Positions 26,201 through 34,995 of a stretch of DNA of 64,000 nucleotides are shown here, piece by piece. This DNA is from Branchiostoma lanceolatum (lineage: Eukaryota; Chordata; Leptocardii; Amphioxiformes; Branchiostomatidae), in the NCBI RefSeq assembly GCF_035083965.1, contig NC_089726.1, positions 20,754,559 to 20,818,558 of the forward strand, written 5' to 3'. Each line of letters starts with the position of its first letter. The stretch's first letter is position 1. The notes under the pieces are model-generated. The model made no database searches, was not told the DNA's origin, and was given only the letters and a program-made list of their open reading frames with translations. Made by a program: the position numbers and the translations under genes.

Positions 26201-26972
26201 TCATTAGGATTTATGTTACAATTCCAATTTCTTCTTTCGTTAATTTTTCTTAGTTTCGATTATATATAATTTTGTGAAAAAATTCCATTTGTGTAGTTTA
26301 GGGGAGGCCCCCGAAAAGCCATATAGGCTTCTGGCCTCCCCTGCATGTATTCTTTGCTCTATGTATATTTGTTTTATATTGTACATATGCGAATAAACAA
26401 TGAAAAATAAAGAATAAAACAATAGTAGAATTTTCAATTTGTTTGTGTAACTTTCCTTTAAAAGAAAATTGCGTCCTAAGCAACGGTGTCCCAAAACCGT
26501 GGATTGTTATGTTAGCAAACAAAATGAGCTCGAAATGTGTTCTATCTACTGCGTGGCTTGGTGGCTTAGAGAATTCAACTGAGCTGTTGGTAAAATAAAA
26601 ATTAAGATCTTCGTAGACGTCTGCCGTGCGTGACGACACTAACAATCGTGCGAACAAAAAAGTCGTTGGCATGTGTGATTTTGCCTTAACTCACCGTTCG
26701 GAAGCCATCTTCGTTGGGTATGTTTTGAGATCCCGGGGTGTTGTTGTAGTTTAAGAGAGCGTCTATGACGATGACTGCTTGGATGTCTTTAGTTCCTAGG
26801 CGGCTGTCGTTCATGAAAGGTACAAGCATTTCCGTCACAAACGCCCGAGCTCCACAGGCTAGCGTAGCGCAGGGGGTGATCTGTAGGTCTGCAGCGTGGT
26901 TGGAAATCTTGTGTCACTGCAGTATACAACTAACGACACATATACGTATTAATAACGCACACACGCGCACAA

Positions 26973-27029
<57 letters not shown>

Positions 27030-30000
27030 CATACACATGTGCGTTTGTGTATGTCCGAGTGTGTTTTTGTGTGTGTATTCTTATGTGTGTCTTCATCTGC
27101 CTGTACATGTGTATCTGTGTGCGTGCGTGTGTACGTTTCTGTGTATGTCCCCTCTCTCTCAATCTTTCTGTATATTTCTGTGTCTCTCCGTGAGTGTATA
27201 TTTGTATGTGTGTGTGTGTGCGTGTGTATGTGTTTGTGTGTGTGCATGTGTGTGTGTTTCTGTGTGTGTGTGCATTTATGTATGTGTGTGTGTATGTATG
27301 TGTGTGTTTGTGTGTGTGTGTGTGTGTGCATTTATGTATGCGTGTGCATTTATGTATGTGTTTGTGTGTGTGTGCATTTATGTATGTATGTATGTATGTA
27401 TGTGTGTGTGTGCGTGTGTGTGTCTGTGTGTGTATGTGTGTGTGTGTATGTATGTATGTATGTATGTATGTGTGTGTTTTTGTTTGTGTGAGTGAGTGAG
27501 TGTTTCAATACATTGGACGGAAGTTCAGTGATCCAAGCTTGCTAACAAGTTGTCTTTATTAAGATTACTTGCCTCTTTCCAAGTTCGCGGAATAGTCAAA
27601 AGCGACGAAGCCCACTGTGTAGTCCTGCAAGCAGGGCTGTGAGGTGATGAGGCGGGCGGACTCCATCAGGGCGGCCAGCCCGGACCCGTTGTCTTCCACT
27701 CCGGACATCTCGTACGGACTCTCGTAGTGGGCGGTCAGCACGACAGGCTTGTCCCGTGGCGACATGAAGTAGCGACCAGGCCAGAACCCGACCATATTCA
27801 CGCCTTGATACGTCTCCTGTATAAGATCAATAAGTGGAGTTAGAATTACTGACTGAATTTTGACATTTGTTGTAGCTTCTGAAAACTGCTCCAACAGGCT
27901 ACATACTAAATGTTGAAACTAGATTACTTACTAGTTTGAACTGTATTCTTAAAAAGTATGTGATATCGTTGAACTGTTATCATCTAGGTTTAAAAATAAT
28001 GTAATTCCATATTGGTAGATAATTGGAATTCAGTACTTGTGGCATTTGGAAGCTATGTGAAGGTGAACATGGTTGAATATAGTTTATACGGGCATAATTT
28101 GCATAAAATATATTTCATGGAGATATGAGGTCTCCGAATTCTTGTTGTTACTTGGCAAATTTATGTATATGATACACACATTTACGTTTGGGACCGCATT
28201 GGAAACAGCGCAATAACTATCTCTGTCTGTATACGTGTATATGTAAATACTTTGCTTTTGGGACCGCATCTGTAAGCAGCGACACCTATAGCTGCAGTGC
28301 ACAATTTACTAGTATAGGCAGAATTTCCCTGAGGAATATGACACGGTCTCCGAAAAGTTGCTTGAAACTAACATTTAGCTGTGTACACATAGTATTTTAG
28401 TCTAGATTATTTACTGTAGCTTTTAAAACTTTCGCAGTGTATTTTTTCGCCGTTTTCGTGGTGACCTCTTCATTTCAGATCCATGACAATGCAAAGATAT
28501 GTATGTCTCCTAATTATGACTATTTTACTGCAAAATTGTTTCGATCTGGAAATAAAAACCGCAACGAAAGTTTAACGATTTGCAGTAATAATAAATATCA
28601 TGGAAATCAGTCGTTCCTTTGTTCAGTTATTCTCCTTAGAAAATTTTCATAATAATGCCCCTGCAGTTTCAGAGCAAGCTTCTAGGGGGCCCACTTCATC
28701 ATTACATCACAAGCTTTTTGACACACACAAATTAAGACCAAAGCACGTCCAGGTCAAAAGATACAAAAAAACGGATGTTCTGTTACAGTACCAAGGTCAC
28801 ATTCCAGGGGGGGCCAAAATCGACCTCAACTTAACTTTCGGCTTCCTAACACTTATCCAAATACTAAATATCGTTGAAATCCATCAAGAGGTTCTTGGGT
28901 TATGATGACTACTGTAGTCGGGAAACACAAACACAGACAGGCAGGCGGACATGTGCACACACACACAGATCGTCTTAACATTGAGGACAATGCCACTTAA
29001 ATTCTCAAGGACAGTTAAGACAGAAGCTACGTGAGACACAAATCACCGTGGCCGTCACAGCTCATGGGATATGGAGGCTTAAAAGAAACCCAAGCAATGC
29101 AATTATATAAGGGCCCGAAAATCGGATTTTGAAAGTCAATCTTTTTAGTCATTTCTATACATTTCTATAATATTAGTTCAAACAACACTATCACAATGCA
29201 TAGCGACGTCCATCATGCAAAAATACGACGTTGTTGTGATGTGAGAACTCACTGAAAATCGTGGCCGAAGTTTTTATAGGCTCGCGAAACTAAGAGAATC
29301 ACTGTACGGCACGATTTTGCGCAGTTTTAAAATGCTCAAAATATGAAGTTATTACCCAAATGAGCTTAACAATGTTAGTGAATGGCACTATCATAAAGAT
29401 TTCAGTATTCTTTATTTCCATTTTTTGGCCCTAATATTTCTTTGGTTGCCTTTAAGGGACAGATACCTGTGGTAATTTAGGGAATAGGCTTTTATTTACA
29501 GCAGATGTGTCTTTTTCTAGATTAATCAACACCAATTCTGGACAACTGTGAAACGTGCATCGGTGGAATGTTTGGAGATTCAAACCCAGGACCGCTAGGT
29601 TTTGGGCCGAACACCCCAATCGTTACGCCAACACGGCGCATCATAACCGTTTATTCGGAAATTCACAATCAGATGTACAATTATATTGCAAAAACTAGAA
29701 TCGGCTCACCCCATCTTTTTGCAGGTTAAAATATTGCTTGGCGACTTGCATGTTGTAGCCCTTAAACGTGTCGTAGATGAAGTTCTCCGCTGTGATCAGG
29801 CCGTCCGGGTTGGTGACGTGGTGCCGGGGAGCCGTGAAGTGGTCGGTCAGTAGTGCCCGCAGGTTCTCCCGCGAGGTCTCCGGCTTGGCGGCCTCCAAAC
29901 CTGACGGGTTTGGCAAACATATTATTGACAAGGATGCATTAACTTAGACTCTACCACCCTCTACGGGTCACTGGGAAAATAGTAGAAAATGGCCAAATGG

Positions 30001-33000
30001 AGTAACTGTATGAAGGGGGTCGGCTATGGAGATAGGGTCCAATATTGCAACTGCGGCTGCGAATGTTGGGCCAAAGTCCCCCTGCAAATGTTCTCCCTAT
30101 AGCCGGCGCGGTTAGTCTGGAAGAGACTAGCATTAACTCAGATTCCAAAGGTTCTGAGTTCAAATCCCTAGTAGGTCCCAATGCTGTGCCCTTAGGCCAC
30201 GTTATCTTGATTATATGGATGACTTCCTCCCGGAACCCCAAAACTGATGCAAGCTTGCGAATAAAAAAAAGTTTAGCAAAACAAAAAAAGTTGCTTTCAT
30301 TATGAAATATACGTGGTCAAGAAGGTTGAACAAAAAAATTAGCACACTGAGTATGATATACCGAAATATAGGTTCTTCTTTTTTGTTCTTTCTTTGATTT
30401 TGCATTGATGTTGATATTCTACGACACAGGTATCGCTTTTCAATATCTTTTTTACAACTTACGGCGTACATTTGACCATTTTGTTTGTGTGATTTACAGT
30501 ATGGTGGAAAACTTTTTTTATTTATTTTTGTAATCGGACGAAAATTGATGCGCGCGCGGATGTCATCCATATAATCAAATCAACATGGCCTTACGCATAC
30601 GAAGCATGTACATAACATACAAAACTGTGTTATGCCTTCATATGTTTTTTCTCTGATTATGCAATACAAACATGAAAAAAGTAACATTTCTGTTACGTCG
30701 ATAAAACTGGTTAGACATTTAGGTGATAAAATCAGCCAGATAACGGTTACTCGAGCAGACGGATAGATTTGAAAACGGTCAGTCGTCGCGTTGCAGGTTG
30801 ACAGTGACCAGTCAGTGACCAGTCAGTGGTCAGTCAGTGACCAGTCAGTGACCAGTCAGAGACCAGTCAGTGACCAGTCAGTGACCAGTCAGTGATCAGT
30901 CAGCGACCAGTCAGTGATCAGTCAGTGACCAGTCAGTGACCAGTCAGAGACCAGTCAGTGACCAGTCAGTGACCAGTCAGTGATCAGTCAGTGACCAGTC
31001 AGTGACCAGTCAGAGACCAGTCAGTGATCAGTCAGTGACCAGTCAGTGATCAGTCAGTGACCAGTCAATGACCAGATCGCTGTCGAAAGGTAGTGGATGC
31101 TACCTGTAACGTCTGACGGTTTTCTTATAGTTGATTGAGCAACTGGCACCTTGTGTCATTTGAAAATTTTAAATTCGTGCTGAAAGGCTCACTATAGATT
31201 GTAATTCCTGAATGATTTAAGTTTAGTTACAGGAAAAAAAAGGAATTTCTAAATCTGGTTTTGTTGGTTTTCTTTTTTTTTGCGTTTCGCAAGCTTGGTT
31301 CAACACTGTGTCGCACACAATAAGACCTTATATGGCAATACGTTCTCAAATCCTTGTATAGCCGTTGCCTTATATGGCAAGAGAGCACGAAAAGGCAGGC
31401 AGGCTAGATTTGCATGTGACACAGGACGGCGACCGCATGTAACTGCTACAAATGTTCGGAAATATCATTGCATTGTGGTTTCGGACTTTGATATCCTGAA
31501 AAATGACCATATTACATCTATTCCACAAGATTGCAGAAGAAAAAAAATGATTTCGTCAAGAAAACGACCAAAAATCGGCATAAATGATACCATATAGTGA
31601 GGTTATAGCATTACGTCCAGAATGATTAGCTACGTACCGCAGCTTGGCCGATCTGGCAACGCGAAGCACTTCGGACCCAGAAGATCCGGGTTCGTGTCCG
31701 TGCATGGATTTTTTTTTCTTTTTAGATATTGAATATCAAAAATATATATTGATATTATATTAATCTATCAATATCATATTTATGAATATCATTTTTTTTC
31801 ATTGATAAATAAAGAAATATTTTATATTTGTTATTTTTAAATATTCATTTAATATATACAAGGCCTTTGTCTTATGAACAGGACTTCATAGATTCCAAAC
31901 CCGGCATTCGAATTTTTCTGTTCATTGTAATGGAAAATACCGTGCAGCGGCTCCTATGCGCGGTAAGATGATTCTTGCAAAACACTCGCCACTAAACTTC
32001 TATCCCCGATGTAAACAGAGGCTCTTGATGTTGTTTGCAAAACAGCGATTCTTTGTTACAGTAGCAAATGCTCCATTGTTCAGTATCGACTTCATTCAGA
32101 CAACACGGACGTGGAAAGTGGCGCCCCTCGGCACAAAACTATGGGAATTTTCATGAATTTTAGCAAAATTACCCAGGAAAATAAGGAAGAAATGTTGTAA
32201 ATGCGGAAACCAGAATAATACGGATGAGGTAGCTGTTGATTTGTTTGACATTTGGTAGTCATTTTAGATAGAACCTTAGCTGTTATGAACTTCTATTTCA
32301 CTTAATTACCATAGTGCTGATGATTCAATGGTGCTTTTTCAAATTTTATGTTTTATTGCGTGCCATGTACATAATTACATTGATAGCTTTTATAATGAGC
32401 CTATTATACATTTTACAAATAAGTACAAGTTGTAGGCCAAGACCAGCTTTTTCAAAAGCACTTAAGTTAAGTGACGTAACTTCAAAATTGCTTTCCCCAA
32501 TCTGCCTTTCTCTATTAAAACAGTACTCATTTCCCAAAATGACAATTTTTCTTATAGACTGAACAGCCCTTGAGTGACTTCCTCTGGCAGATTTTACTTC
32601 AAGTAAAGGGAAAAGACAATTCACACTTATAAACGTAGCCGAAACGCCAGCTTTTTTTAAAAGCTCTTGTTTCTTTGCAGCAGCAGTGAAGACAGACGCC
32701 CCTCTTTGTCAACTCTTGTCAACTTTGACCTATTTAACAGTTGTGCTTGTTTACTAAGTAAAGGCTTGTTGTTAAGTAATCTCCAAGCAGACGGACGACG
32801 TCGAATTGTGTTTGTGATCGTATAGGTCTTGTTGAAACATCGTTTCTTTCTTGAAGCAATGAGTTCATTCGCTTTCAAAACATGAAGCCCTCCTCCCCCT
32901 CCCAAGAGCAAGACCTGGATAGACAACCTTGCTTATCCAGTCCGTGCTCCGCTGAAGCACATCTGGGATAGCCCGAACCTTCAATCTTGGCTCGTGACGT

Positions 33001-33295
33001 GTTCTGGATATCCAGAAAGTGCTTCGGAGCAGCTTCGGGATAAGAAGCGTGTTTGGGATGCAACAGGGGCGTAGAGAACGATGTAAAATGGCACAACCCA
33101 AAATTCGTACCAATCGTTGTTATTCATTAATACATTCGTCAAGCCGAATGCTCTTATCAGTTTAACGAGTAGCTTTGAAGTGCCACATTGGAGTCTGGGA
33201 ACGAAATACAACATGACTTGTTGAAGTAAAGGGATTCTATATGACACACCTGAAATGAAGACCAGCACTAGAAGTAAGAGGATCGTCTTGGCCAT
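17609..33295 (-). CDS. M28-peptidase-like type I membrane protein (multi-exon gene)
   Basis: Ten exons: 33295-33250, 29900-29710, 27816-27573, 26888-26695, 24969-24817, 24065-23921, 21787-21638, 20521-20357, 18501-18372, 17729-17609. Exit phases are 1,0,1,0,0,1,1,1,1,2, and every junction agrees except exon 8 to 9 (phase 1 into phase 0), where a short exon is probably missing. The protein (~513 aa so far) has a signal peptide, an M28 fold ([33 protein letters not shown]), a beta-rich segment with N-glycosylation sites (NIS, NAT) and a TM helix, so the M28 domain should be extracellular or lumenal. M28 enzymes normally carry a Glu-Glu pair after VAFD and a His in a YHT motif; here they read [10 protein letters not shown] and EWDSLT. 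The first His and metal-bridging Asp (HYE, EDN) and the VID Asp remain. A pseudo-peptidase is likely by inference. The cytoplasmic end is unresolved. Confidence 0.85.
18372..18501 (-). CDS. M28-like gene exon 9: beta-rich stalk, part 2
   Basis: Acceptor GTCGCAG, donor GTAAGT. Open only in the phase-0 frame ([16 protein letters not shown] ... [15 protein letters not shown]), and this frame joins exon 10 correctly. It does not join exon 8 (phase 1), so an exon of length 3n+2 should lie between. A 17-nt micro-exon at 18829-18845 would satisfy the phases, but that is weak. Confidence 0.72.
18547..18787. mobile_element. 241-bp MITE
   Basis: TTCCGTCTC...GCCATTTGAAACGGTCGA at the left and its inverted form TCGACCGTTTCAAATGGC...GAGACGGAA at the right, ~40-bp imperfect TIRs around a poly-C-containing core (C run near 18722). 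Lies in an M28-like gene intron. Confidence 0.75.
18788..19499. other. Intron sequence, no gene recognised
   Basis: AT-rich intron DNA. A 76-aa plus-strand frame (18895-19125) is hydrophobic but has no motif or splice context. Confidence 0.45.
19500..19870 (+). mobile_element. LINE remnant: C-terminal end of a non-LTR ORF
   Basis: A plus-strand frame reads [20 protein letters not shown], then [20 protein letters not shown] and a stop near 19832. R-Y-x-N-S-x-I-P-x-x-x-x-L-L-N before the stop is typical of CR1/L2-type ORF2 ends. It opens without a start codon, so it is a truncated retrocopy inside an intron. Confidence 0.55.
20040..20285. repeat. (ATT/ATC)n microsatellite
   Basis: A TAT/ATT-rich lead-in, then long ATT and CAT/ATC triplet runs (about 26 consecutive CAT-type triplets near 20180-20235). 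Poly-Ile, poly-His and poly-Met frames here are artefacts. Confidence 0.95.
20357..20521 (-). CDS. M28-like gene exon 8: beta-rich stalk, part 1
   Basis: Acceptor TCAACAG; encodes [20 protein letters not shown], then [21 protein letters not shown] and SPTWSLYMI. Sites N-I-S and N-A-T could be glycosylated. Donor GTAAGA, phase 1. Confidence 0.82.
20639..21016 (+). mobile_element. tRNA-derived SINE with 12-bp target duplication
   Basis: AATATAATGGCG flanks both sides (20627-20638 and 21017-21028). The 5' end has a tRNA-like promoter: an A box GTGGCGCAATCGGTAGGG and a degenerate B box. The body carries TGCCCTTGGGAAAGG, GAGTACCTAGCTTCGG and TAATAGCCTCCGACTAG, and the tail is an ATAA repeat. Related copies lie at 35945, 39450 and (3' part) 42690. 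Confidence 0.88.
21340..21555. repeat. Penelope-like remnant with paired hammerhead-like motifs
   Basis: Near 21503-21540 the plus strand reads TTGATGAAGGTGAC, a loop, then GGTCACTGAAAC: a stem (GTGAC/GTCAC) between a GATGA core and GAAAC, resembling the hammerhead-like motif known from Penelope-like elements. The complementary motif GTTTTGGTGACCATCTGTCAC lies inverted at 21358-21378. A related plus-strand copy is at 47548-47585 in the ZNF2 intron. The family call is inference. Confidence 0.45.
21638..21787 (-). CDS. M28-like gene exon 7: end of the M28 fold
   Basis: Acceptor ATTCCAG; encodes [18 protein letters not shown], then [18 protein letters not shown]. This is where active M28 enzymes carry the last metal-binding His in Y-H-T; here the position reads E-W-D. 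Donor GTAACT, phase 1. Confidence 0.85.
21862..22560 (+). mobile_element. LINE remnant: ORF2 C-terminal region
   Basis: The frame 22039-22419 reads [19 protein letters not shown], then [18 protein letters not shown] and [18 protein letters not shown]. This is the post-RT domain common in RTE/Jockey-class elements (LLYG-x-E-x-W ... LRxI ... GHxLRM). The upstream part ([18 protein letters not shown]) is in another frame, so at least one frameshift is present. Ends in an ATC-rich tail at ~22560. Confidence 0.72.
22561..23051. other. Intron sequence with LINE-tail-like fragment
   Basis: Near 22968-22998, CAGCAGCAGAACACAATGGACTACTACTACTG resembles the end of the LINE at 22528, so a second 3' fragment is likely. 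No gene seen. Confidence 0.4.
23052..23480. mobile_element. Partial copy of the TTAA/GGTCTCATTC TIR element
   Basis: TTAAGGTCTCATTCATGAG at 23052 matches the end of the element at 36228, and the internal block CAGTTACAAACAAGCTTTCATC ... ATATCAG is shared (23388-23430 versus 36540-36584). The right terminus is not evident. Confidence 0.5.
23921..24065 (-). CDS. M28-like gene exon 6
   Basis: Acceptor ACACAG; encodes [19 protein letters not shown], then [26 protein letters not shown] matches the conserved M28 strand near the C-terminal side. The donor is GTACAAGC, phase 1. Confidence 0.85.
24127..24340. repeat. Intron repeat with short palindrome
   Basis: AATACCTC ... GAGGTATT forms an inverted repeat near 24130-24156, followed by ~180 bp with no gene signal. 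Probably a small mobile remnant. Confidence 0.35.
24341..24816. other. Intron 5 remainder, nothing recognised
   Basis: No exon, RNA gene or transposon end is visible in this stretch. Confidence 0.4.
24817..24969 (-). CDS. M28-like gene exon 5
   Basis: Acceptor TTGCAG; encodes [20 protein letters not shown], then [20 protein letters not shown] and FKRR. The donor GTAAATT gives phase 0. Confidence 0.82.
25371..25851. mobile_element. Fold-back element, second copy, with nested palindrome
   Basis: The outer arms match 15493-15941 (GTCCGTCATAGTTCTGGGATC, TATGCCGTGCTG, ATTGAATTATATGACG and their inverted forms). The centre differs: a second inverted repeat, GAGGAGCTTTCAGAATTCAAA / TTTGAATTCTGAAAGCTCCTC (about 25568 and 25630), with GAAACTGGCTTTC / GAAAGCCAATTTG outside it, forms a hairpin within the hairpin. 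Confidence 0.82.
25860..26694. other. AT-rich intron sequence, no gene recognised
   Basis: A ~75-bp direct repeat with TTCATATGATTGTTA..TTTTGTATAATTTTGAC occurs at about 26011 and 26086. TTTTCAATTTGTTTGTGTAACTTTCC near 26432 resembles the fold-back arm end. The 124-aa antisense frame has no motif. Confidence 0.5.
26695..26888 (-). CDS. M28-like gene exon 4
   Basis: Acceptor GCTGCAG at 26889-26890, entering in phase 1, then [35 protein letters not shown] and ending EDGFRT before GTGAGT. GARAFV and VIVID match the M28 strand-helix region after the active site. A closer acceptor (CTACAG) would break the frame. Confidence 0.85.
26975..27510. repeat. (AG)n then long (TG)n/(TATG)n microsatellite
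   Basis: An AG dinucleotide run (~26975-27025) is followed by ~450 bp of TG, TGTATG and GTGTGC variants. Cys/Val-rich frames across it (150-152 aa) are artefacts. Alternating purine-pyrimidine DNA of this length could adopt Z-form. In M28-like intron 3. Confidence 0.95.
27573..27816 (-). CDS. M28-like gene exon 3: metal-site core
   Basis: Encodes [12 protein letters not shown], then [28 protein letters not shown] and [14 protein letters not shown]. The His and the Asp of the M28 metal site are present; the following Glu pair is not. The best donor is AG|GCAAGT, a GC-AG intron, and it gives the phase 1 that exon 4 needs; a GT choice 4 bases on breaks the frame. Confidence 0.88.
27890..28640. 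other. Intron 2, left part; degenerate repeat at 28180-28340
   Basis: TGTAAATACTTTGCTTTTGGGACCGCATC ... GCAGCGACACCTATAGCTG resembles 21418-21475 next to the Penelope-like remnant. No gene seen in the rest. Confidence 0.4.
28640..28985 (+). repeat. Interspersed repeat ending in CA-rich tail
   Basis: TTGAAATCCATCAAGAGGTTCTTGGGTTAT followed by ACACAAACACAGACAGGCAGG resembles the block at 38820-38885 (CAATCCATCCAGACCTTCTCGAGTTATCGTG ... ACACAGACACAC). Probable degenerate member of the same family. Confidence 0.4.
28986..29574. other. Intron sequence, no gene recognised
   Basis: No transposon end, RNA gene or exon recognised. Confidence 0.4.
29575..29642 (-). mobile_element. tRNA-derived SINE head (antisense)
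   Basis: On the minus strand: TTGGCGTAACGATTGGGGTG (A-box-like), then CTAGCGGTCCTGGGTTTGAATCTCC (B-box-like). It is a tRNA-like Pol III promoter segment, not a full folding tRNA. Confidence 0.6.
29710..29900 (-). CDS. M28-like gene exon 2: N-terminal part of the domain
   Basis: Acceptor CGTCAG, donor GTGAGCC. It encodes [17 protein letters not shown], then [18 protein letters not shown] and ends LQKDG. This is the typical segment before the M28 core, with helix-forming character and a [15 protein letters not shown] motif. Confidence 0.85.
30085..30250 (+). mobile_element. SINE fragment
   Basis: GAGTTCAAATCCCTAG (B-box-like) precedes ATGCTGTGCCCTTAGGCCACGTT, which resembles the TTGTGCCCTTGGGAAAGGCAC block of the SINEs at 20639 and 39450. 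Confidence 0.5.
30251..30790. other. Intron 1 sequence, no gene recognised
   Basis: The 119-aa minus-strand frame (30211-30570) is Lys/Asn/Phe-rich with a hydrophobic stretch but no recognisable family, and it overlaps SINE sequence. Confidence 0.4.
30798..31075. repeat. 11-bp minisatellite AGTCAGTGACC with higher-order pattern
   Basis: About 24 units. Variants GAGACC and GTGATC recur in order: A-A-E-A-A-T at units 3-8 and again at 11-16, with a partial A-A-E-T at 17-20. This indicates that multi-unit blocks were duplicated. Confidence 0.93.
31076..31633. other. Intron 1 sequence, no gene recognised
   Basis: A 105-aa plus-strand frame (31280-31597) is basic but has no motif. GC content and lack of splice context argue against a gene. 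Confidence 0.4.
31634..31706 (+). pseudogene. tRNA-Arg(TCG)-like sequence
   Basis: CTTGGCCGATCTGG (A-box-like), then CACTTCGGACCCAGAAGAT with a TCG anticodon triplet in an ACTTCGGAYCAGAAG-type stem-loop, then GGGTTCGTGTCC (B box). The acceptor stem does not pair well and an AT-rich tail follows, so it is a tRNA pseudogene or SINE head. Confidence 0.6.
31707..32875. other. Intron 1 sequence, no gene recognised
   Basis: AT-rich with ATATT/TATCAA repeats near 31725-31860. Short frames only; no exon-like segment in phase with the flanking M28-like exons. Confidence 0.45.
32876..33115. other. GC-richer island open on both strands
   Basis: Plus strand reads [20 protein letters not shown] then [19 protein letters not shown] without a stop for ~165 bp; the minus strand is also open in two frames. 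Composition stands out from the intron. I do not recognise the product; perhaps a retrocopy fragment. Confidence 0.3.
33250..33295 (-). CDS. M28-like gene exon 1: start and signal peptide
   Basis: ATG at 33295 opens [15 protein letters not shown], a short basic start followed by a hydrophobic core. The donor is GTGTGTC (33249-33243), phase 1. Two diverged copies lie upstream at 34438-34483 and 36765-36810. Confidence 0.85.
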
Positions 33296-33490
33296 GTTTC
33301 TTACCCCTATGCGGCGAAGACTAGCTGTTCTGAAGAGTACTTAATGTCACCGAGGGCTCTGTTATCTGAGCGGCGCGCAGGGATGTACATAAGAACGGGG
33401 GAACTGTGTCAATAGTTTTTGATAACGAATCTCAGCTTGTCACTGATTACCTCGTTTGTGATCACGCCTTACACAACAGTTCGTCTCTAA
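33296..33490 (-). promoter_or_regulatory. Proximal promoter of the M28-like gene (copy 1)
   Basis: About 200 bp upstream of the ATG is conserved in the two tandem copies: GGAACTGTGTCAATAGTT, TCTCAGCTTGTCACTGATTACCTCG and GTGATCAC(G/A)CCTTACACAA. Conservation of non-coding blocks together with the exon supports promoter function; no clear TATA box was identified. Confidence 0.5.
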
Positions 33491-34437
33491 CTATCATCTG
33501 TACATGACGACGCAATTTAGACGACGTTTCTAGCTAGATCTGCAGAAAATATGCAGAAATAAGGAATATTGGTTTGTGAAAAAAAGATGACAAAGTTTGC
33601 AAGTTACACCACTCAGATCATTTAGTGTGTTGTGATTGGACAAGGTAAATATCTGTTTATAATGGTTTGCAAATCACCTCCCTCAAATGTTACATGGACG
33701 GAGTGTATACAGGGTAAGTTATTAAGTAGGGCATCACTTTTTTTATAGTTGATTGTTCACGAGGGAAAACAAGGCCATGCAGATGAATATGTGTTAGTAT
33801 TTATCATTTAATAGTTATTTGTATGGAAAGAAAGAATAAAAAGGAAAAATACGTAGCAAGAACTACACGTTTAGGGTGTCCCTCTGTTAAGGTAAACATG
33901 ACAATTTTCTTAATGCAACCATCCAGGATTGTAACGGGAGAATGTCAATCCGGTATCTTCAGCAATGGCTCACAGTGACTGATTTTCCTCCATTGGCAGC
34001 GAGTTAGCAAATGCACTAAAATTACGACAATAGCAGGTGGACTTACGTCTTTATTGAGCATTTCTTTGTTTTTCAATAGACGCGCTTTTTCGCCAAGGTG
34101 TAAAAACGTACTACCCAAAAGTCGTACAAAACGCTATGAAAAAGACTCATTCAAACTACATTAAGGCTCTCTTCTGTTTGAGCTATAGAGTGATACACTG
34201 GAATACATGACTGAACAAATGGTGCACCACGAAGTGCTATAGACCCAATTTACACACAATGTTTCGGAGTCGACTCGGACGGTGTGTGAGGAGGTTGGGC
34301 TGTTTTACTGGAGTTTTCGTACTATACTAGAAAACTCTACTTGAGTGACCTAGGATTCTCCTAGCACAGCCCTGAGTTTAAAGAAAATTCGTGCGTATAT
34401 CGGCCCATATATAGCATAGAAATTCTGTATGACACAC
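33491..34437. other. Spacer of the ~1.19-kb tandem promoter unit
   Basis: Shared landmarks with 34735-34970 include GTGATTGGACAAG, TACAGGGTAAGTTATTAAGTAGG and TTTTTATAGTTGATTG. AATGGCTCACAGTGACTGATTTTCC... near 33964 resembles 16585-16625, a dispersed repeat. No gene seen. Confidence 0.5.
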
Positions 34438-34483
34438 CTGCAATGGAGGCCAGCACTAGAAGAGGAAGGATCGTCGTGACCAT
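34438..34483 (-). CDS. Tandem copy 2 of the M28-like first exon
   Basis: Same length (46 nt), same donor GTGTGTCATACAG and intact ATG at 34483, encoding MVTTILPLLVLASIA. The upstream ~230 bp also match copy 1, and homology extends through 34970, giving a ~1.19-kb tandem unit. Could serve as an alternative first exon for the same gene or be left from a gene duplication. Confidence 0.65.
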
Positions 34484-34995
34484 ATTTCCAGTAACTTTGC
34501 GAATACGAGCTGTACTAAAGAGTACAAAATGTTACCGAGGTCTCCTCAGACGAGGACTCTGCTATCTGAACGGTGTACTGCCGTACTTAAGGCCAGGGGA
34601 ACTGTGTCAATAGTTCTTGATAAGGAATCTCGGCTTGTCACTGATTACCTCGTTTTGTGATCACACCTTACACAAATGTCCTCCTCTCTATCTATCATCT
34701 TCCAACGAAGACGCAGTTAAAGCGATGTTTCTTGATTTGCAGAAGATCTGCGGGAATATGGGACAGTGGCTTGTGAAAGAAAAAAGATGACAAAGATTGT
34801 GATTGGACAAGAAAGATATCTGTTCATTGTTTATTGTCTAACCTAGTTTGTAGAACCCCGCCCTTAAATAAACCGTTAGATGGACTGAGTGTGTACAGGG
34901 TTAGTTATTAAGTAGGACAGCGCTTTTTATAGTTAATCGCTGACGGGAAAAAAAGGCAAATTTAGATGATGTGTTAGTGTTTACCTGACGCTATC

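Noticed and set aside
27037..27499. 150-residue Cys/Val-rich open frames
   Set aside because: They run through a TG/TATG microsatellite in three overlapping frames; no start context or conserved motif.
31634..31706. Functional tRNA-Arg
   Set aside because: The anticodon arm and B box are tRNA-like, but the acceptor and D stems do not pair well and no terminator-like T run follows directly at the expected place.
32865..33113. Extra exon between M28-like exons 1 and 2
   Set aside because: Exons 1 and 2 already join in phase, and the segment is open on both strands without convincing splice sites.
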